Positions 9,071 through 18,700 are shown, counted from the first letter of the stretch. The stretch is 64,000 nt of DNA from an uncultured Duncaniella sp. (GCA_910586665.1 CAJUIX010000014.1:22677-86676), one strand, 5' to 3'. Numbers and translations are program-made. The notes: generated from the sequence alone by a model not told the origin.

Positions 9071-10612
9071 ATGAAGCGATTCCTGACACTATTATCCGCG
9101 GTGGCTGTGTCGGCCATCGGTATCAATGCCCAGATTCTGCGCACGACTTGCGAGCAGGGGGAGATTGAGGGGGAGATTCACAACGGCTATGCCCTCTATA
9201 AGGCTATCCCGTATGCCGAGGCCCCGGTGGGTAAGCTGCGCTGGCACGCGCCGGTCAAAAAGGCGCCCTGGAAGGGGGTCTACAAGGCTGAGAAGTGGGG
9301 CGACCGCCCGATGCAGTCCAATGACCCGAACCAGGGGGGCAACGCGCTCCCGATGAGCGAGGACTGTCTCTACCTGAGTGTATCGACCCCGGCCAAGGAT
9401 AAGTCGGAGCGTCTGCCGGTGTTTGTCAACATCCACGGCGGCGGTTTCTTCACCGGCTCGTATAGCGGAACGCAGGACAGCTTTGTCAATAACGGGATTG
9501 TGTATTGCAGCATCGCCTACCGTCTTGGCTCATTCGGTTTCATGGCCCATCCCGAGGCGGCCAAGGAGTCGGATCGCGGCATCGCGGGCAACTACGGCAT
9601 GATGGACCAGATTATGGCTCTGCAGTGGATCCACGATAATATAGCCCAGTTTGGGGGCGACCCTGAGCAGGTTACCATCTGCGGCGAGTCGGCAGGTGGC
9701 ATCTCGGTGAGCATACTCTGCGCGTCGCCCCTGTGCAAGGGGCTCTTCCAGCGCGCCATCTGCGAGAGCGGCGGCAACTTCCTCCCTATCCGCTACAGCG
9801 AGGCTTCCGTCTGCGGCTCGGCCCAGGATATGGCATACGCCCAGAGCCTCGGACTCGGTTTGCAGGAGAAGCTTGGCTGCAAGAATCTCAAGCAGATGCG
9901 CAAGCTCTCGGCAGAGGATATACAGGCCAAGACGGAGTACAATAAATACTGGCCGCTCGTCGACGGCTATGTCATCACGGGCGACACCTACGAGGCTTAT
10001 CTCAGGGGTGACTACAACGACGTGGACCTCATCGTGGGCTATAATTCCGACGAGGGGAGCCTCTTCGTCCACGGTGCGGGCATGGATGCCTACAACAAGA
10101 TGATGGAAACCAACTTCCCCAACGATATCGAGGGCTTCAAGAAGGCTTTCCCGGCCAAGGATGACGCCGAGGCCCTCCAGGCGCTGCGAGACGTGTTTCG
10201 CGACGTGGCTTTCGGCTGGCCTTCGTGGGCGTGGGCGTCGCTACAGAGCCGAACCGGCAAGCATCCCGTCTATTTCTATTACTTCGACCAGCTTTCCGAC
10301 AACACCATCATGCGCGGCACCCGCGGCGCAACCCATGTGGCCGAGATGCCCTTCATCTATGGCTTCAACTTCGGCGGCAAGATGAGCGATGTCGACACCC
10401 ACATGTCGCAAATCATGGAGCGCTACTGGATCAACTTCATCAAGACCGGTAATCCCAACTCGACGGCGCTCCCTTACTGGACTGTGTTCAAGAAGGATGC
10501 GCCGACGGTGATGTATATGAAGGATGGTTTCTATCTCTCGCCCGTGCCCAACAAGGGCCAGGCCGACTTCCTGGAGGGATATTTCATGAAGATGCGCGGC
10601 GAGCGTAAGTAA
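9071..10612 (+). CDS. Secreted type B carboxylesterase/lipase family protein
   Basis: A 513-residue alpha/beta hydrolase of the carboxylesterase type B family, which cleaves carboxylic esters. An N-terminal signal peptide (MKRFLTLLSAVAVSAIGINA) sends it to the periplasm or beyond. The oxyanion motif HGGGFF is near residue 122. The nucleophile S207 lies in GESAGG, the acid is E328 in NSDEGS, and the catalytic histidine is H422 in ATHVAEMP, so the triad is complete. The SEDCLYLSV motif near 96-104 is also typical. The gene stands alone and is followed by repeats and two gene stubs (AraC regulator, GH3 glucosidase). It may therefore be the surviving member of a polysaccharide-use locus that removed acyl groups from glycans; the substrate is not known. 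Confidence 0.92.
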   Translation: MKRFLTLLSAVAVSAIGINAQILRTTCEQGEIEGEIHNGYALYKAIPYAEAPVGKLRWHAPVKKAPWKGVYKAEKWGDRPMQSNDPNQGGNALPMSEDCLYLSVSTPAKDKSERLPVFVNIHGGGFFTGSYSGTQDSFVNNGIVYCSIAYRLGSFGFMAHPEAAKESDRGIAGNYGMMDQIMALQWIHDNIAQFGGDPEQVTICGESAGGISVSILCASPLCKGLFQRAICESGGNFLPIRYSEASVCGSAQDMAYAQSLGLGLQEKLGCKNLKQMRKLSAEDIQAKTEYNKYWPLVDGYVITGDTYEAYLRGDYNDVDLIVGYNSDEGSLFVHGAGMDAYNKMMETNFPNDIEGFKKAFPAKDDAEALQALRDVFRDVAFGWPSWAWASLQSRTGKHPVYFYYFDQLSDNTIMRGTRGATHVAEMPFIYGFNFGGKMSDVDTHMSQIMERYWINFIKTGNPNSTALPYWTVFKKDAPTVMYMKDGFYLSPVPNKGQADFLEGYFMKMRGERK

Positions 10613-10643
10613 TCCCTTCAAACAATAGGTCGAAGACTTTTGA

Positions 10644-10840
10644 CAAGAGAAACCCCAGAGTAAGCGAAGGCCGTAGGCCGTAGCGATGCCTGGGGTGGTT
10701 AAGAAACATAATTGCAAATGGCTCGGAGAGCCTTGACATTATGATGATTAGCATCTTCGATGCACGCCCATATCCATGTATCCTATCACCCCAGGCATCG
10801 CTACGGCCTACGGCCTTCGCTTACCCTGGGGTTTCTCTTG
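10644..10840. repeat. 54-nt inverted repeat pair
   Basis: The arm at 10644-10697 and the reverse complement of 10787-10840 match at 53 of 54 positions. The arms begin CAAGAGAAACCCCAG and end GCCTGGGGTG, and each contains the smaller palindrome GGCCGTAGGCC. The spacer is 89 nt. A further shared piece, ATGGCTCGxAGAGCC, lies at about 10719 (plus) and beside the right arm (minus). The arms have no reading frame worth calling. They look like two copies of a dispersed intergenic element. Confidence 0.85.
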
Positions 10841-10870
10841 GCCAGGCTCTTCGAGCCATTGAGAGAATTT

Positions 10871-10889
10871 GCATGCAGCGTCCCTACAA
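10871..10889. repeat. Short GC-rich repeat, CAGCGTCCCTACA type (copy 1)
   Basis: GCATGCAGCGTCCCTACAA shares the core GCAGCGTCCCTACA with similar elements near 20671, 23802, 25580 and 28734. It lies just outside the 54-nt inverted repeat. Confidence 0.55.
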
Positions 10890-10931
10890 TAAGGCAGATT
10901 TTCCTTTTTTGAGGTTGCGGCGGGGGGCGTG

Positions 10932-11102
10932 TCAGACTTCGAAGGCGCTGGGGCTGGTGCCGAACTGCTTCTTGAAGCTGCGGGAGAAGTGGCTCAGCGA
11001 GGAGAATCCTGTCATGTCGGATATTTCCGAGAGGGTATACTTGTGCTCCTTGATGAGCTCGGCGGCGCGGTTGAGCTTGTAGGTCTTGAAGAAGACCGAG
11101 GG
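10932..11102 (-). pseudogene. AraC-type regulator stub (C-terminal helix-turn-helix only)
   Basis: Read on the minus strand, this gives about 56 codons ending in a stop at 10934-10932. The translation contains FFKTYKLNRAAELIKEHKY, then TLSEISDMTGF, SLSHFSRSFKK and QFGTSPSAF. This is the second helix-turn-helix of an AraC-family DNA-binding domain, as at the end of hybrid two-component regulators of polysaccharide loci. No start codon or upstream domain follows on the 5' side. At about 11102 the sequence switches to a different gene fragment in the opposite direction. The remnant is therefore truncated at its 5' end by a deletion or rearrangement and is unlikely to be functional. Confidence 0.85.
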
Positions 11103-11461
11103 GGGTGAAGGTGACCAACACCGGCGACCGTCCCGGCAAGGAAATCGTGCAGGTCTATGCCTCCGATTCCCAGGCCAGGGACCGTAACAAGCCAGAGAAG
11201 GAGCTTCGCGGTTTCGCGAAGACCGCCGAGCTTGCTCCCGGCCAGTCGGAGACTGTCAACATCAGCTTCGATGTCAACGACCTGGCGTCGTTTGACGCCG
11301 GGAAGTCGGCATGGCGCCGTGATACGGGTACTTACTATGTGCTTGTCGGCGCCTCTTCGCGCGACATCCGTTCAACCCTTCCCATCGAGGTGGACGAGAA
11401 GGTGACTCCGGCTCCCAACATCCTCGCCCCCAAGGCGCAGATCAACACCCTCAAACGCTGA
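11103..11461 (+). pseudogene. GH3 beta-glucosidase stub (C-terminal Fn3-like domain only)
   Basis: The 119-codon plus-strand frame encodes VKVTNTGDRPGKEIVQVY, then KPEKELRGF, LAPGQSETVNISFDV and GTYYVLVGASSRDI. This is the fibronectin-III-like C-terminal domain of glycoside hydrolase family 3 enzymes. The two catalytic domains (normally about 600 residues) are missing. No signal peptide or promoter precedes it; the sequence immediately upstream is the reversed AraC stub. A good terminator hairpin is kept at 11487. A GTG at 11105 could start a short protein, but I regard it as a gene relic left when the 5' ends of two divergent genes were deleted together. Confidence 0.85.
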
Positions 11462-11486
11462 TTAGATTTTACATATCAATTCTCCT

Positions 11487-11523
11487 AACAGCCGGGCAAA
11501 CAACAGCTTGCCCGGCTGTTTTG
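11487..11523 (+). terminator. Intrinsic terminator after GH3 stub
   Basis: AACAGCCGGGCAA (11487-11499) pairs perfectly with TTGCCCGGCTGTT (11508-11520), followed by TTGT. It is probably the original terminator of the lost GH3 gene. Confidence 0.85.
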
Positions 11524-11533
11524 TATTGATGAT

Positions 11534-11565
11534 TTGGTTTGATGGCGGACTTGGTTTGATGGCGG
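11534..11565. repeat. Short tandem direct repeat
   Basis: TTGGTTTGATGGCGG occurs at 11534-11548 and again at 11551-11565. It lies between the GH3 terminator and the end of yifB. No function is evident. Confidence 0.7.
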
Positions 11566-11660
11566 GTGTGGGGTTTTTGCAGATTTAGCGGGTTATTTTG
11601 ATTTCGGTTGTTTCTTCGGTGTCTTTGGTGAATGAAGGGTGATAGAAGGAAAGGGTGGTT

Positions 11661-13259
11661 TCAGAACGGGGGCTTGTCGACGGTGCGGCCCCAGTTGGCG
11701 CGGTCGAGGTTGCGGTAGGAGATGGCTTCGTGGATGTGGTGGGGGAGGATGGGGGCGGTGACGGCGTCGGCGGTGCTGACTGCGGGGTCGAGGCCGTATT
11801 CGAGGTCGGCTATGGTGCGGGCGACCTTGAGTATGCGGTCGTAGGCGCGGGCGCTCATGTCGAGCCGCGACATGGCTTCGCGTATGGTTTCGAGGCCGCG
11901 GCGGTCGACTATCGCGTGGATTTTAAGCAGGCGGGAGTTCATCTGGGCGTTGCAGTGGATGCCGCGCTCCGAGGCGAAGCGGAGCGCCTGGATTTCGCGT
12001 GCCCTGACGACGCGCTGCTTTATGGCCTCGCTCTTCTCCTCCTCGCGGGTGGAGGATAGCTCCTCGAAGGCTACGGGGAAGATTTCTACCTGGAGGTCGA
12101 TGCGGTCGAGCAGCGGACCGGAGATTTTGTTGAGGTATTTCTGGACGGCGCCCGGAGTGCAGGTACATTCCTTGGTGGGGTGGTTGTAGTAGCCGCAGGG
12201 GCAGGGGTTCATGGAGGCCACGAGCATGAATCCGGCGGGGTAGTCGATGGTATACTTTGCACGGGCCACGGTGATGCGCCGGTCCTCGAGCGGCTGGCGC
12301 ATCACTTCGAGCACCTGGCGTGAGAACTCGGGGAATTCGTCGAGGAAGAGGACGCCGTTGTGGGCGAGCGAAATCTCGCCGGGGGCCGGGTTGGTGCCTC
12401 CGCCGACGAGCGCCACGGGGGAGATGGTGTGGTGGGGAGCACGATAGGGTCGCGAGGTCATGAGCCTTGAGCCGCTGCGAAGCTTCCCGGCCACGGAGTG
12501 AATCTTGGTGGTCTCCAGGGCCTCCGCGAGAGTCAGCGGGGGTAGTATGGTCGGGAGGCGCTTGGCCATCATCGACTTGCCGGCACCCGGAGGACCGACC
12601 ATGAGCAGGTTGTGGCCCCCGGCGCAGGCCACCTCGAAGGCACGCTTGACATTCTCCTGCCCCTTGACTTCCGAAAAGTCGCAATCGAAGACAGCCGATG
12701 CGCGCGCAAACTCCTCGCGGGTGTTGACCACCACCGGCTGCGGCGCGCTCTTGCCGCTGACGAAGTCTATGACCTCGCGAAGTGTCCCCATTCCGTAGAC
12801 AGCGAGATTGTTGACCACGGCAGCCTCCGTCGCGTTGGCCATAGGGACTATCATCCCCTTGAAGCCAAGCTCGCGGGCCTTTATGGCCATAGGGAGGACG
12901 CCCTTGATAGGGAGGATTGAGCCGTCGAGCGACAGCTCGCCCATAATCATGAGAGCGTCAAGCGGTTCTACGGGCTGGATCTGCTCGCAGGCGGTGAGTA
13001 GCCCGAGCGCAATCGGGAGGTCGTAGGCCGCGCCCTCCTTCCTGACATCGGCGGGGGAGAGGTTGACCACTATCCTGCGCCGCGGCCATTTGTAGCCGGT
13101 CTGCGTTATGGCCGAGAGGACACGCTGGTAGCTCTCCTTGACGGCGGTGTCGGCCATGCCGACGAGCGAGAACTGCACGCCGGACTCGGCCACGATTTCG
13201 ATTGTGATGACGAGCGCGTCGATGCCGTGGACGGCCGCGCCGTAGGTCTTGATAAGCAT
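11661..13259 (-). CDS. yifB: YifB/ComM family Mg-chelatase-like AAA+ ATPase
   Basis: A 532-residue protein of the YifB/ComM family. ComM is a hexameric helicase that helps branch migration during integration of DNA taken up by transformation; the role in Bacteroidales is less clear. The N-terminal domain is Lon-protease-like (MLIKTYGAAVHGIDALVITI to about residue 170). It is followed by the AAA+ core with Walker A GPPGAGKS (222-229) and Walker B LFLDEF (304-309). A cysteine cluster CPCGYYNHPTKECTC, probably zinc-binding, is typical of the family. The gene is the last of a minus-strand series after metH, 46 bp downstream of its stop, and is probably in the same transcript. Length and motifs are normal. 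Confidence 0.95.
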   Translation of the reverse strand: MLIKTYGAAVHGIDALVITIEIVAESGVQFSLVGMADTAVKESYQRVLSAITQTGYKWPRRRIVVNLSPADVRKEGAAYDLPIALGLLTACEQIQPVEPLDALMIMGELSLDGSILPIKGVLPMAIKARELGFKGMIVPMANATEAAVVNNLAVYGMGTLREVIDFVSGKSAPQPVVVNTREEFARASAVFDCDFSEVKGQENVKRAFEVACAGGHNLLMVGPPGAGKSMMAKRLPTILPPLTLAEALETTKIHSVAGKLRSGSRLMTSRPYRAPHHTISPVALVGGGTNPAPGEISLAHNGVLFLDEFPEFSRQVLEVMRQPLEDRRITVARAKYTIDYPAGFMLVASMNPCPCGYYNHPTKECTCTPGAVQKYLNKISGPLLDRIDLQVEIFPVAFEELSSTREEEKSEAIKQRVVRAREIQALRFASERGIHCNAQMNSRLLKIHAIVDRRGLETIREAMSRLDMSARAYDRILKVARTIADLEYGLDPAVSTADAVTAPILPHHIHEAISYRNLDRANWGRTVDKPPF

Positions 13260-13305
13260 TGTGTCAGGTATTAGTCAGGTATTGGCGTAAAGTGCGGGGA
13301 GGGTG

Positions 13306-16300
13306 TCAGCGGAAGTAGGCCGCCTCGGGGTGGGCTATGTATAGGCCGCAGACGGTGGCCGACGGCTCCATTGCGCCGTTTTCGGTCAGGCTGACGCCTA
13401 TCTCCCCGAGGGAGAGGAGCGAGTCGAGGGTGAAGGTCAGGCGCTGGTCGGGGAGGGAGGGGTAGCCGACGGCGGGACGGATGCCGCGGTAGCGGGACTG
13501 GAAGAGTTCTTTCAGGCTGAGGTCCTCCTGCGGCGCGTAGCCCCAAAATTCGCGGCGCACCTTGGCGTGGAGCCACTCCGAGGCGGCCTCGGCGAGGCGG
13601 TGGGCCAGGCTCTGCACGAGCAGGGAGCCGTAGGAGTCATTCTTGCTTTCATAAGCGGCCCGCTGTGCCGATAGGTCGACAGTTACGGCGAAGGCTCCGG
13701 CATAGTCACCCTTTTCAAGGATGAAGTCGGCCAGTGAGCGCGACGGCTCTCCGGGTGCGAGGGCGCGGGTGCGGAAGGCTGGGATGCGGACGCCGTCGAT
13801 GATGATGTCGTCGGCCTCGCGGTGAGCTTCGGCAAGGTTGATGACGGCGCGGCATGTCGCCCCGGAGCGGGAGAGCAACGCCAGGAGGGCCGAGGCGTCG
13901 GCGTAGAGCTTCAGGACCTCCTCTCCTTTGGCGGGATTGGCCGCACAGTGCTGCTCAATCCACGCACGGCGGCAGGAGGGGCAGTCGTGGATTGAGGCGA
14001 CAGATGCAAAGTCGCCCGGCATCTTCCATGCGTTGAAGAAGGAGCGCCAGTTGATGTAGGGCACCACCTCTTCCACCTGTATGTCAAGCAGAGTCCTTCC
14101 CGCATGGGCGGGAGGGACGGGGGTGTATTCCTTCGAGGGCTTCCATGCGCGGCGGCGCGCCTCGTCGAGGCTCACTTCGGGACAGCGGCGGAGGCGCTCC
14201 CTCTCGCGCAGGGCTTCATATTCCTTGTTTATATCCTCGATGCAGGCCTCGCGGGTCGAGGAGTTGAGCAGGCGGGCGGCTATGAGCGGATTTTGTGCCG
14301 CGTCGGCGACATGGATGACCACTCCCGAATAGCAGGGGGCAATCTTTACGGCCGTGTGGAGCTTCGAGGTGGTGGCTCCCCCGACCATGACCGGGATTTT
14401 CAGCCCTCGGCTCTCCATGAGGCTGACCACGCGTATCATCTCGTCGAGCGAGGGGGTGATGAGGCCTGAGAGACACACGAAGTCCGGCTTCTCTTCGAGA
14501 GCGGTGCTGACAATTTTCTCTGCCGGCACCATGACGCCGAGGTCTATGACTTCATAGTTATTGCAGGCGAGGACAATGGATACGATGTTCTTGCCGATGT
14601 CGTGGACGTCACCCTTGACGGTGGCAAAAATGACCTTGCCGGCCTTCGCGGCACCCTTTTTGCTTTTTTCGAGGGCGGGGGTGAGGATGCTGACAGCCTG
14701 CTTCATGGTGCGCGCGGTTTTGACCACCTGCGGGAGGAACATCTTGCCTTCGCCGAAGAGCTCGCCGACACGATTCATTCCCTCCATGAGTGGGCCGTCG
14801 ATGATGGCGACGGCGTCGGTGTAGGTCTCGAGCGCCTCGCCGAGGTCGGCTTCGAGGTGGTCCGGGAGGCCTCTGACGAGGGCGGTGACGAGGCGCTCGC
14901 GGAGGGGCATCTTGTGCCATGAGTCCTCGTGGTTTTCCTGAGAGGAGCCCCGGTCGGCATCCTCCTTCTTGGCAAGCATCTGGCGCGCATGCTCAATCAG
15001 CTCGTCGGGTGCCTCCTCACGGCGGCAGAGGACCACGTCCTCGATGAGCGAGCGCAGTCCCGGCTCGATGTCCTCGTAGGTGACGGCGGAGGCTGGGTTG
15101 ACGATGGCCATGTCCATGCCGGCGGCTATGGCGTGGTAGAGGAAGACGGCGTGCATGGCCTCGCGCAGGTAGTTGTTGCCGCGGAAGGAGAAGGAGAGAT
15201 TGCTCACGCCGCCGCTCACCTTGGCTCCCGGCAGGTTGGCCTTGATCCATTCCGTGGCGCGGATGAAGTCGAGGGCATAGCTGTCATGCTCGCGGATGCC
15301 GGTGGCGATGGCGAGTATGTTGGGGTCGAAGATAATATCCTCCGGGTCGAAACCGGCGCGGCCGGTCAGCAGACGGTAGGCGCGGGCGCAAATCTCAATC
15401 TTGCGCTCGAAAGTGTCGGCCTGGCCCTCCTCGTCGAAGGCCATGACCACGGTCGCGGCACCGAGCCGTCTGAGGCGGCAGGCGTGGCTGATGAAGGCCT
15501 CCTCACCCTCCTTCAGGGATATAGAGTTGACTATCGGCTTACCCTGCACGCATTTGAGGGCGGCCTCGATGACTTCCCACTTCGAGGAGTCGATCATCAC
15601 CGGCACACGCGCGATGTCAGGCTCGGAGGCTATGAGGTTGAGGAAACGGCACATCTCCTTGCGGGCGTCCATCATGCCGTCGTCCATGTTGATGTCGATG
15701 ACCTGCGCGCCGTCTTCGACCTGCTTGCGGGCTATGGCGACGGCCTCATCGCTCTTACCCTCCTTGATGAGGCGGAGGAATTTGCGTGAGCCGGCCACGT
15801 TGCAGCGCTCGCCGATGTTGACGAAGAGGGAGCCGGGGGTGATGTCGACGGCTTCGAGGCCGGATATGTGCATCCCCTGTTCCTTTTTGGGGACAGTGCG
15901 GGGGCGCTTCCCCTTTGCGACGGCTGCGATGGCCGCTATGTGGGCGGGGGTGGTGCCGCAGCATCCGCCGACGATGTTGAGCAGCCCCTCGTCGATGAAG
16001 CTTCCGAGCGTGGAGGCCATTTTTTCAGGGGTGTCGCCATACAGCCCCATAGAGTCGGGGAGTCCGGCGTTGGGGTGGCAGCTTACGGGACAGGGGGCGG
16101 TGCGGGCCAGCTCGGCGACATGGCTCTTCATGGCCTCCGCCCCGGTGGAGCAGTTGATGCCTACAGATATAATAGGTGTGTGGCTGATTGAGGCGAGGAA
16201 GGCTTTGAGGGTCTGGCCGGAGAAGGTGCGTCCGTCGGGGCCGGAGACAGTGACCGACACCATTACGGGGAACTCTCTTCCAGCACTCTCCATAGCCTCG

Positions 16301-16875
16301 CGGGCGGCGTCGAGCCCGGCTTTAAGGTTGAGAGTGTCGAAGACCGTCTCGAAGAGGAGGAGGTCGACACCACCCTCTATCAGTGCGGAAATCTGTTCGA
16401 GGTAGGCACGGAAGAGGTCGTCGTAGGTGACGGCGCGGAGGGCTGGGTCGCTGACGTCGGGGCTCATCGAGGCCGTCTTGTTGGTCGGGCCTATCGAGCC
16501 GGCCACCCAGACGGTCTTCCCGGTCATTTCCTTATGCCGGTCGGCCACGCGGCGCGCCAGGCGTGCGCCATCGCGGTTGATTTCGGCGACGAGGGCCTCC
16601 ATGCCGTAGTCAGCCATTGATATGGCGTTGGCATTGAAGGTGTCGGTGCTGATTATGTCGGCACCGGCCTTGATATAGTCCTCCGCGATGCCGGCTATGA
16701 TGTCGGGACGCGTGAGGACGAGCAGGTCGTTGTTGCCCTTCAGGTCACAGGGCCATGAGGCGAAGCGGCTGCCCCGGAAGTCGGCCTCGGTGAGGCCGGC
16801 TGACTGGATCATTGTGCCGATGGCACCGTCAAGTACTATGATGCGCTCCCGGAGGAGCTGTGAGAGTTCGTCCAA
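13306..16875 (-). CDS. metH: Cobalamin-dependent methionine synthase
   Basis: MetH transfers a methyl group from methyltetrahydrofolate to homocysteine through bound cobalamin. The 1189-residue protein has all four modules. The homocysteine-binding barrel has zinc ligands C242 (GINCSTG) and C305/C306 (GGCCGTT). The pterin-binding barrel follows (from about residue 345; [13 protein letters not shown]). The cap and B12-binding domain carries DVHDIGKN with the cobalt-ligating histidine near residue 757. The C-terminal reactivation domain ends with the AdoMet-binding IRPAVGYP. Length is slightly below the roughly 1230 of E. coli MetH. It lies 17 bp after the SGNH hydrolase gene, so a shared promoter is likely. 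I saw no cobalamin riboswitch in the operon leader. Confidence 0.97.
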   Translation of the reverse strand: MDELSQLLRERIIVLDGAIGTMIQSAGLTEADFRGSRFASWPCDLKGNNDLLVLTRPDIIAGIAEDYIKAGADIISTDTFNANAISMADYGMEALVAEINRDGARLARRVADRHKEMTGKTVWVAGSIGPTNKTASMSPDVSDPALRAVTYDDLFRAYLEQISALIEGGVDLLLFETVFDTLNLKAGLDAAREAMESAGREFPVMVSVTVSGPDGRTFSGQTLKAFLASISHTPIISVGINCSTGAEAMKSHVAELARTAPCPVSCHPNAGLPDSMGLYGDTPEKMASTLGSFIDEGLLNIVGGCCGTTPAHIAAIAAVAKGKRPRTVPKKEQGMHISGLEAVDITPGSLFVNIGERCNVAGSRKFLRLIKEGKSDEAVAIARKQVEDGAQVIDINMDDGMMDARKEMCRFLNLIASEPDIARVPVMIDSSKWEVIEAALKCVQGKPIVNSISLKEGEEAFISHACRLRRLGAATVVMAFDEEGQADTFERKIEICARAYRLLTGRAGFDPEDIIFDPNILAIATGIREHDSYALDFIRATEWIKANLPGAKVSGGVSNLSFSFRGNNYLREAMHAVFLYHAIAAGMDMAIVNPASAVTYEDIEPGLRSLIEDVVLCRREEAPDELIEHARQMLAKKEDADRGSSQENHEDSWHKMPLRERLVTALVRGLPDHLEADLGEALETYTDAVAIIDGPLMEGMNRVGELFGEGKMFLPQVVKTARTMKQAVSILTPALEKSKKGAAKAGKVIFATVKGDVHDIGKNIVSIVLACNNYEVIDLGVMVPAEKIVSTALEEKPDFVCLSGLITPSLDEMIRVVSLMESRGLKIPVMVGGATTSKLHTAVKIAPCYSGVVIHVADAAQNPLIAARLLNSSTREACIEDINKEYEALRERERLRRCPEVSLDEARRRAWKPSKEYTPVPPAHAGRTLLDIQVEEVVPYINWRSFFNAWKMPGDFASVASIHDCPSCRRAWIEQHCAANPAKGEEVLKLYADASALLALLSRSGATCRAVINLAEAHREADDIIIDGVRIPAFRTRALAPGEPSRSLADFILEKGDYAGAFAVTVDLSAQRAAYESKNDSYGSLLVQSLAHRLAEAASEWLHAKVRREFWGYAPQEDLSLKELFQSRYRGIRPAVGYPSLPDQRLTFTLDSLLSLGEIGVSLTENGAMEPSATVCGLYIAHPEAAYFR

Positions 16876-16892
16876 TGTTACTAAAGGTTGTT

Positions 16893-17972
16893 TCAGTGTT
16901 TGAGAGTGCGGAGGAAGCTTGTCAGCTCGGCTGCATTTTTTGCCGCCTGTGCCTTGGAGGGGTGATAGTCGGCACCGTAGCCCAGCTCGCCGGTCTGCTC
17001 CGACATGTCGAAGCGGTAGATGCGCTCATTCTTGTCGGCGAGGCGGTCGAGAACCTCCTTGACGTCTTCGAGCTGCTTGCCGTGGAGCATAGGGCCTGTC
17101 AGGAGCACGATTTTGGCCTGCGGCTGGAGCATGGTCAGGTGGACGAGAAACTTCCTGTAGGCCTCCTCGAAGAGATTTATGTCATAGTTGTCGAGCGACA
17201 TGTCGTTTGTGCCGAGGTTGATGCAGATGATGTCGGGGCGGAATGAGCGGTGGTCCCAGAAGTGGTCGCGGTTGTAAAGGAGGGTGTAGTCATACTCTCC
17301 GGGCATGCGTTGCTCGGGAGTGCCCTCGCGGGGGCCACCGTAGCTGCGATACATGCCGATGCCCGAGCGGGCCACGATGTTGAAGTCGGCGTTGAGGGCG
17401 CGGGCAGTGAGGTAGGCGTAGCCGAGGGTGTTGTTCTCGGTGTCGTAGGAGAAGTGGACCTGTGCGCTGTCGGCCTCGGTGCCGTAGCCGCAGGTGATGG
17501 AGTTGCCGATGAATTCAAGCCTGAGTTTGGGTCGCTCGGGGGCGGGGAGTATCTTGGCTCCGGGGCCTGAAATTTCGAAGCCGCGGAACTCGGGGTGCTT
17601 CTCGTAGCCCTCGATGGCATAGGCGACCCTGAGCGAGTGGGGTCCTGTGGAGAGGGTGTCGACGAGATTTATAATCGAATCATTGTCGGTGAAGTTGATT
17701 TTGAAGGGCTCGTAGTCATCAATCTCTACCATGAACTGTCCGCTACCGGGCGATGCGGCCATAGCTATACCGCTCCCCTCGAAGTTGAGCATGGCGGTGG
17801 TGCCGGGATAGGTGAATGTCGGAGCGGTGGAGTCGGTGGTGAGTATGCGCCCCATGTAGAGGATGCCGGGGTCGTCAGGATTGATTTTTACAGTCTTGGA
17901 GCCGGAGCAGGCAGTGATTGCGACACTTGCCGATAATAGTATTGCAGCTGTGTAGAGATGTCTAAGATTCAT
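16893..17972 (-). CDS. SGNH/GDSL hydrolase lipoprotein, CE2-like esterase
   Basis: A 359-residue predicted lipoprotein: the signal peptide ends in ITAC with lipid-bearing C22. Residues of about 30-145 form a beta-rich N-terminal domain like that of family CE2 acetylxylan esterases. The C-terminal SGNH domain follows, with S158 in GNSITCGYG, the glycine block near GGPREG, N256 in LGTNDMS, and H337 in GADYHPS. It probably removes acetyl groups from a polysaccharide at the cell surface or in the periplasm. It is the first gene of the minus-strand operon with metH and yifB and has a clear promoter (18029-18060). The link with methionine synthesis is not obvious and may only reflect co-transcription. 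Confidence 0.88.
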   Translation of the reverse strand: MNLRHLYTAAILLSASVAITACSGSKTVKINPDDPGILYMGRILTTDSTAPTFTYPGTTAMLNFEGSGIAMAASPGSGQFMVEIDDYEPFKINFTDNDSIINLVDTLSTGPHSLRVAYAIEGYEKHPEFRGFEISGPGAKILPAPERPKLRLEFIGNSITCGYGTEADSAQVHFSYDTENNTLGYAYLTARALNADFNIVARSGIGMYRSYGGPREGTPEQRMPGEYDYTLLYNRDHFWDHRSFRPDIICINLGTNDMSLDNYDINLFEEAYRKFLVHLTMLQPQAKIVLLTGPMLHGKQLEDVKEVLDRLADKNERIYRFDMSEQTGELGYGADYHPSKAQAAKNAAELTSFLRTLKH

Positions 17973-18028
17973 AGCGGGATGTACCTTGTTGAAAAACGGT
18001 GGTTAGAGGGTTGTTGTAAGCGTGATTA

Positions 18029-18060
18029 CAAAAATAGCTCCAAAATCTCTGACTTGCAAA
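18029..18060 (-). promoter_or_regulatory. Promoter of SGNH-metH-yifB operon
   Basis: On the minus strand, TTTG (18060-18057), a 20-nt spacer, then TATTTTTG (18036-18029). This is the Bacteroidota -33/-7 pattern. The expected start of transcription near 18022 leaves about 50 nt of leader. Confidence 0.75.
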
Positions 18061-18117
18061 GAAAAATGAAAAATAGATTGAAGAGATGAATAAAAAGAGC
18101 GATTTTTTTGTCAAATA

Positions 18118-18149
18118 CTTGCAATTCACCTGATTTTCGATTACCTTTG
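18118..18149 (+). promoter_or_regulatory. Promoter of rplS
   Basis: CTTG (18118-18121), a 20-nt spacer, then TACCTTTG (18142-18149). This is a very good match to the Bacteroidota housekeeping promoter, divergent from the SGNH-metH promoter. Transcription should start near 18156. Confidence 0.8.
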
Positions 18150-18158
18150 CAGCCGATT

Positions 18159-18199
18159 TCGCAATCTCTGGCAGGACATGCAGCCTGCGAATATTGCGA
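18159..18199 (+). promoter_or_regulatory. Structured 5' leader of rplS (possible r-protein autoregulatory element)
   Basis: Just after the predicted transcription start, TCGCAAT (18159-18165) pairs with ATTGCGA (18193-18199). Inside it GCAGG (18171-18175) pairs with CCTGC (18184-18188). This makes a two-part stem with internal loops of 5 and 4 nt and an 8-nt apical loop. L19 leaders that bind L19 are known or predicted in other phyla; whether this is one is inference. Confidence 0.5.
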
Positions 18200-18230
18200 G
18201 TAGTGTTAACATTTTTAATTTTCAAGAAAA

Positions 18231-18590
18231 ATGGACTTAATTAAAGTTGCTGAAGAAGCTTTTGCCACAGGCAAACAGCACCCCGACTTCCAGCCCGGCG
18301 ACACTATCACTGTGGCTTACCGCATCAAGGAAGGTAACAAGGAGCGTATCCAGCAGTACCGTGGTGTTGTCATCCGCATTTCAGGCGAAGGAAACAAGCG
18401 TCGCTTCACTGTCCGCAAGATTTCCGACAACATCGGCGTTGAGCGTATCTTCCCCATCGAGTCACCCTTTATCGACTCTATCACCATCAACAAGTATGGT
18501 AAGGTACGCCGTGCCAAACTCTACTATCTACGCAACCTCACAGGCAAGAAGGCCCGTATCAAGGAGCGCCGCGTAGTGAAAAAGGCATAA
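18231..18590 (+). CDS. rplS: Large ribosomal subunit protein bL19
   Basis: Ribosomal protein L19, located at the interface of the 30S and 50S subunits. The 119-residue length is normal. Typical motifs are [20 protein letters not shown], the [10 protein letters not shown] strand and the [17 protein letters not shown] block, with a basic end ([14 protein letters not shown]). The ATG at 18231 follows an A-rich leader rather than a Shine-Dalgarno sequence, as is common in Bacteroidota. The gene appears to be a single-gene unit with its own promoter, a structured leader and hairpins just downstream. rimM and trmD, which often flank rplS in other phyla, are not here. Confidence 0.98.
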   Translation: MDLIKVAEEAFATGKQHPDFQPGDTITVAYRIKEGNKERIQQYRGVVIRISGEGNKRRFTVRKISDNIGVERIFPIESPFIDSITINKYGKVRRAKLYYLRNLTGKKARIKERRVVKKA

Positions 18591-18612
18591 ATATTAGTTT
18601 GAATACCCGCCC

Positions 18613-18644
18613 GTCCGGGCGTCCCCCAACTCCATCGCCCGGAC
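18613..18644 (+). terminator. Hairpin after rplS
   Basis: GTCCGGGCG (18613-18621) and CGCCCGGAC (18636-18644) are a perfect 9-bp inverted repeat with a 14-nt loop, 23 bp after rplS. There is no U-tract, so termination is not certain. Confidence 0.5.
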
Positions 18645-18648
18645 ACAC

Positions 18649-18700
18649 AAAGAGCCACAGGCCCTATCATCGTGAGGTGAAAAAGCACTGATGGCTCTTT
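18649..18700. terminator. Second hairpin between convergent rplS and small membrane gene
   Basis: AAAGAGCCA (18649-18657) pairs with TGGCTCTTT (18692-18700) across a long loop. It lies between the converging rplS and the 47-residue minus-strand gene and could serve both directions. Confidence 0.45.

Noticed and set aside
10741..11082. 113-codon plus-strand frame
   Set aside because: It is made of the inverted repeat plus the antisense of the AraC stub, with no protein features.
14929..15789. 286-codon plus-strand frame opposite metH
   Set aside because: A shadow of the intact metH gene caused by high GC content. Its product is glycine- and valine-rich without motifs.
17973..18028. Cobalamin riboswitch before the metH operon
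   Set aside because: The leader is only about 50 nt from the predicted start and has no B12-box-like sequence.
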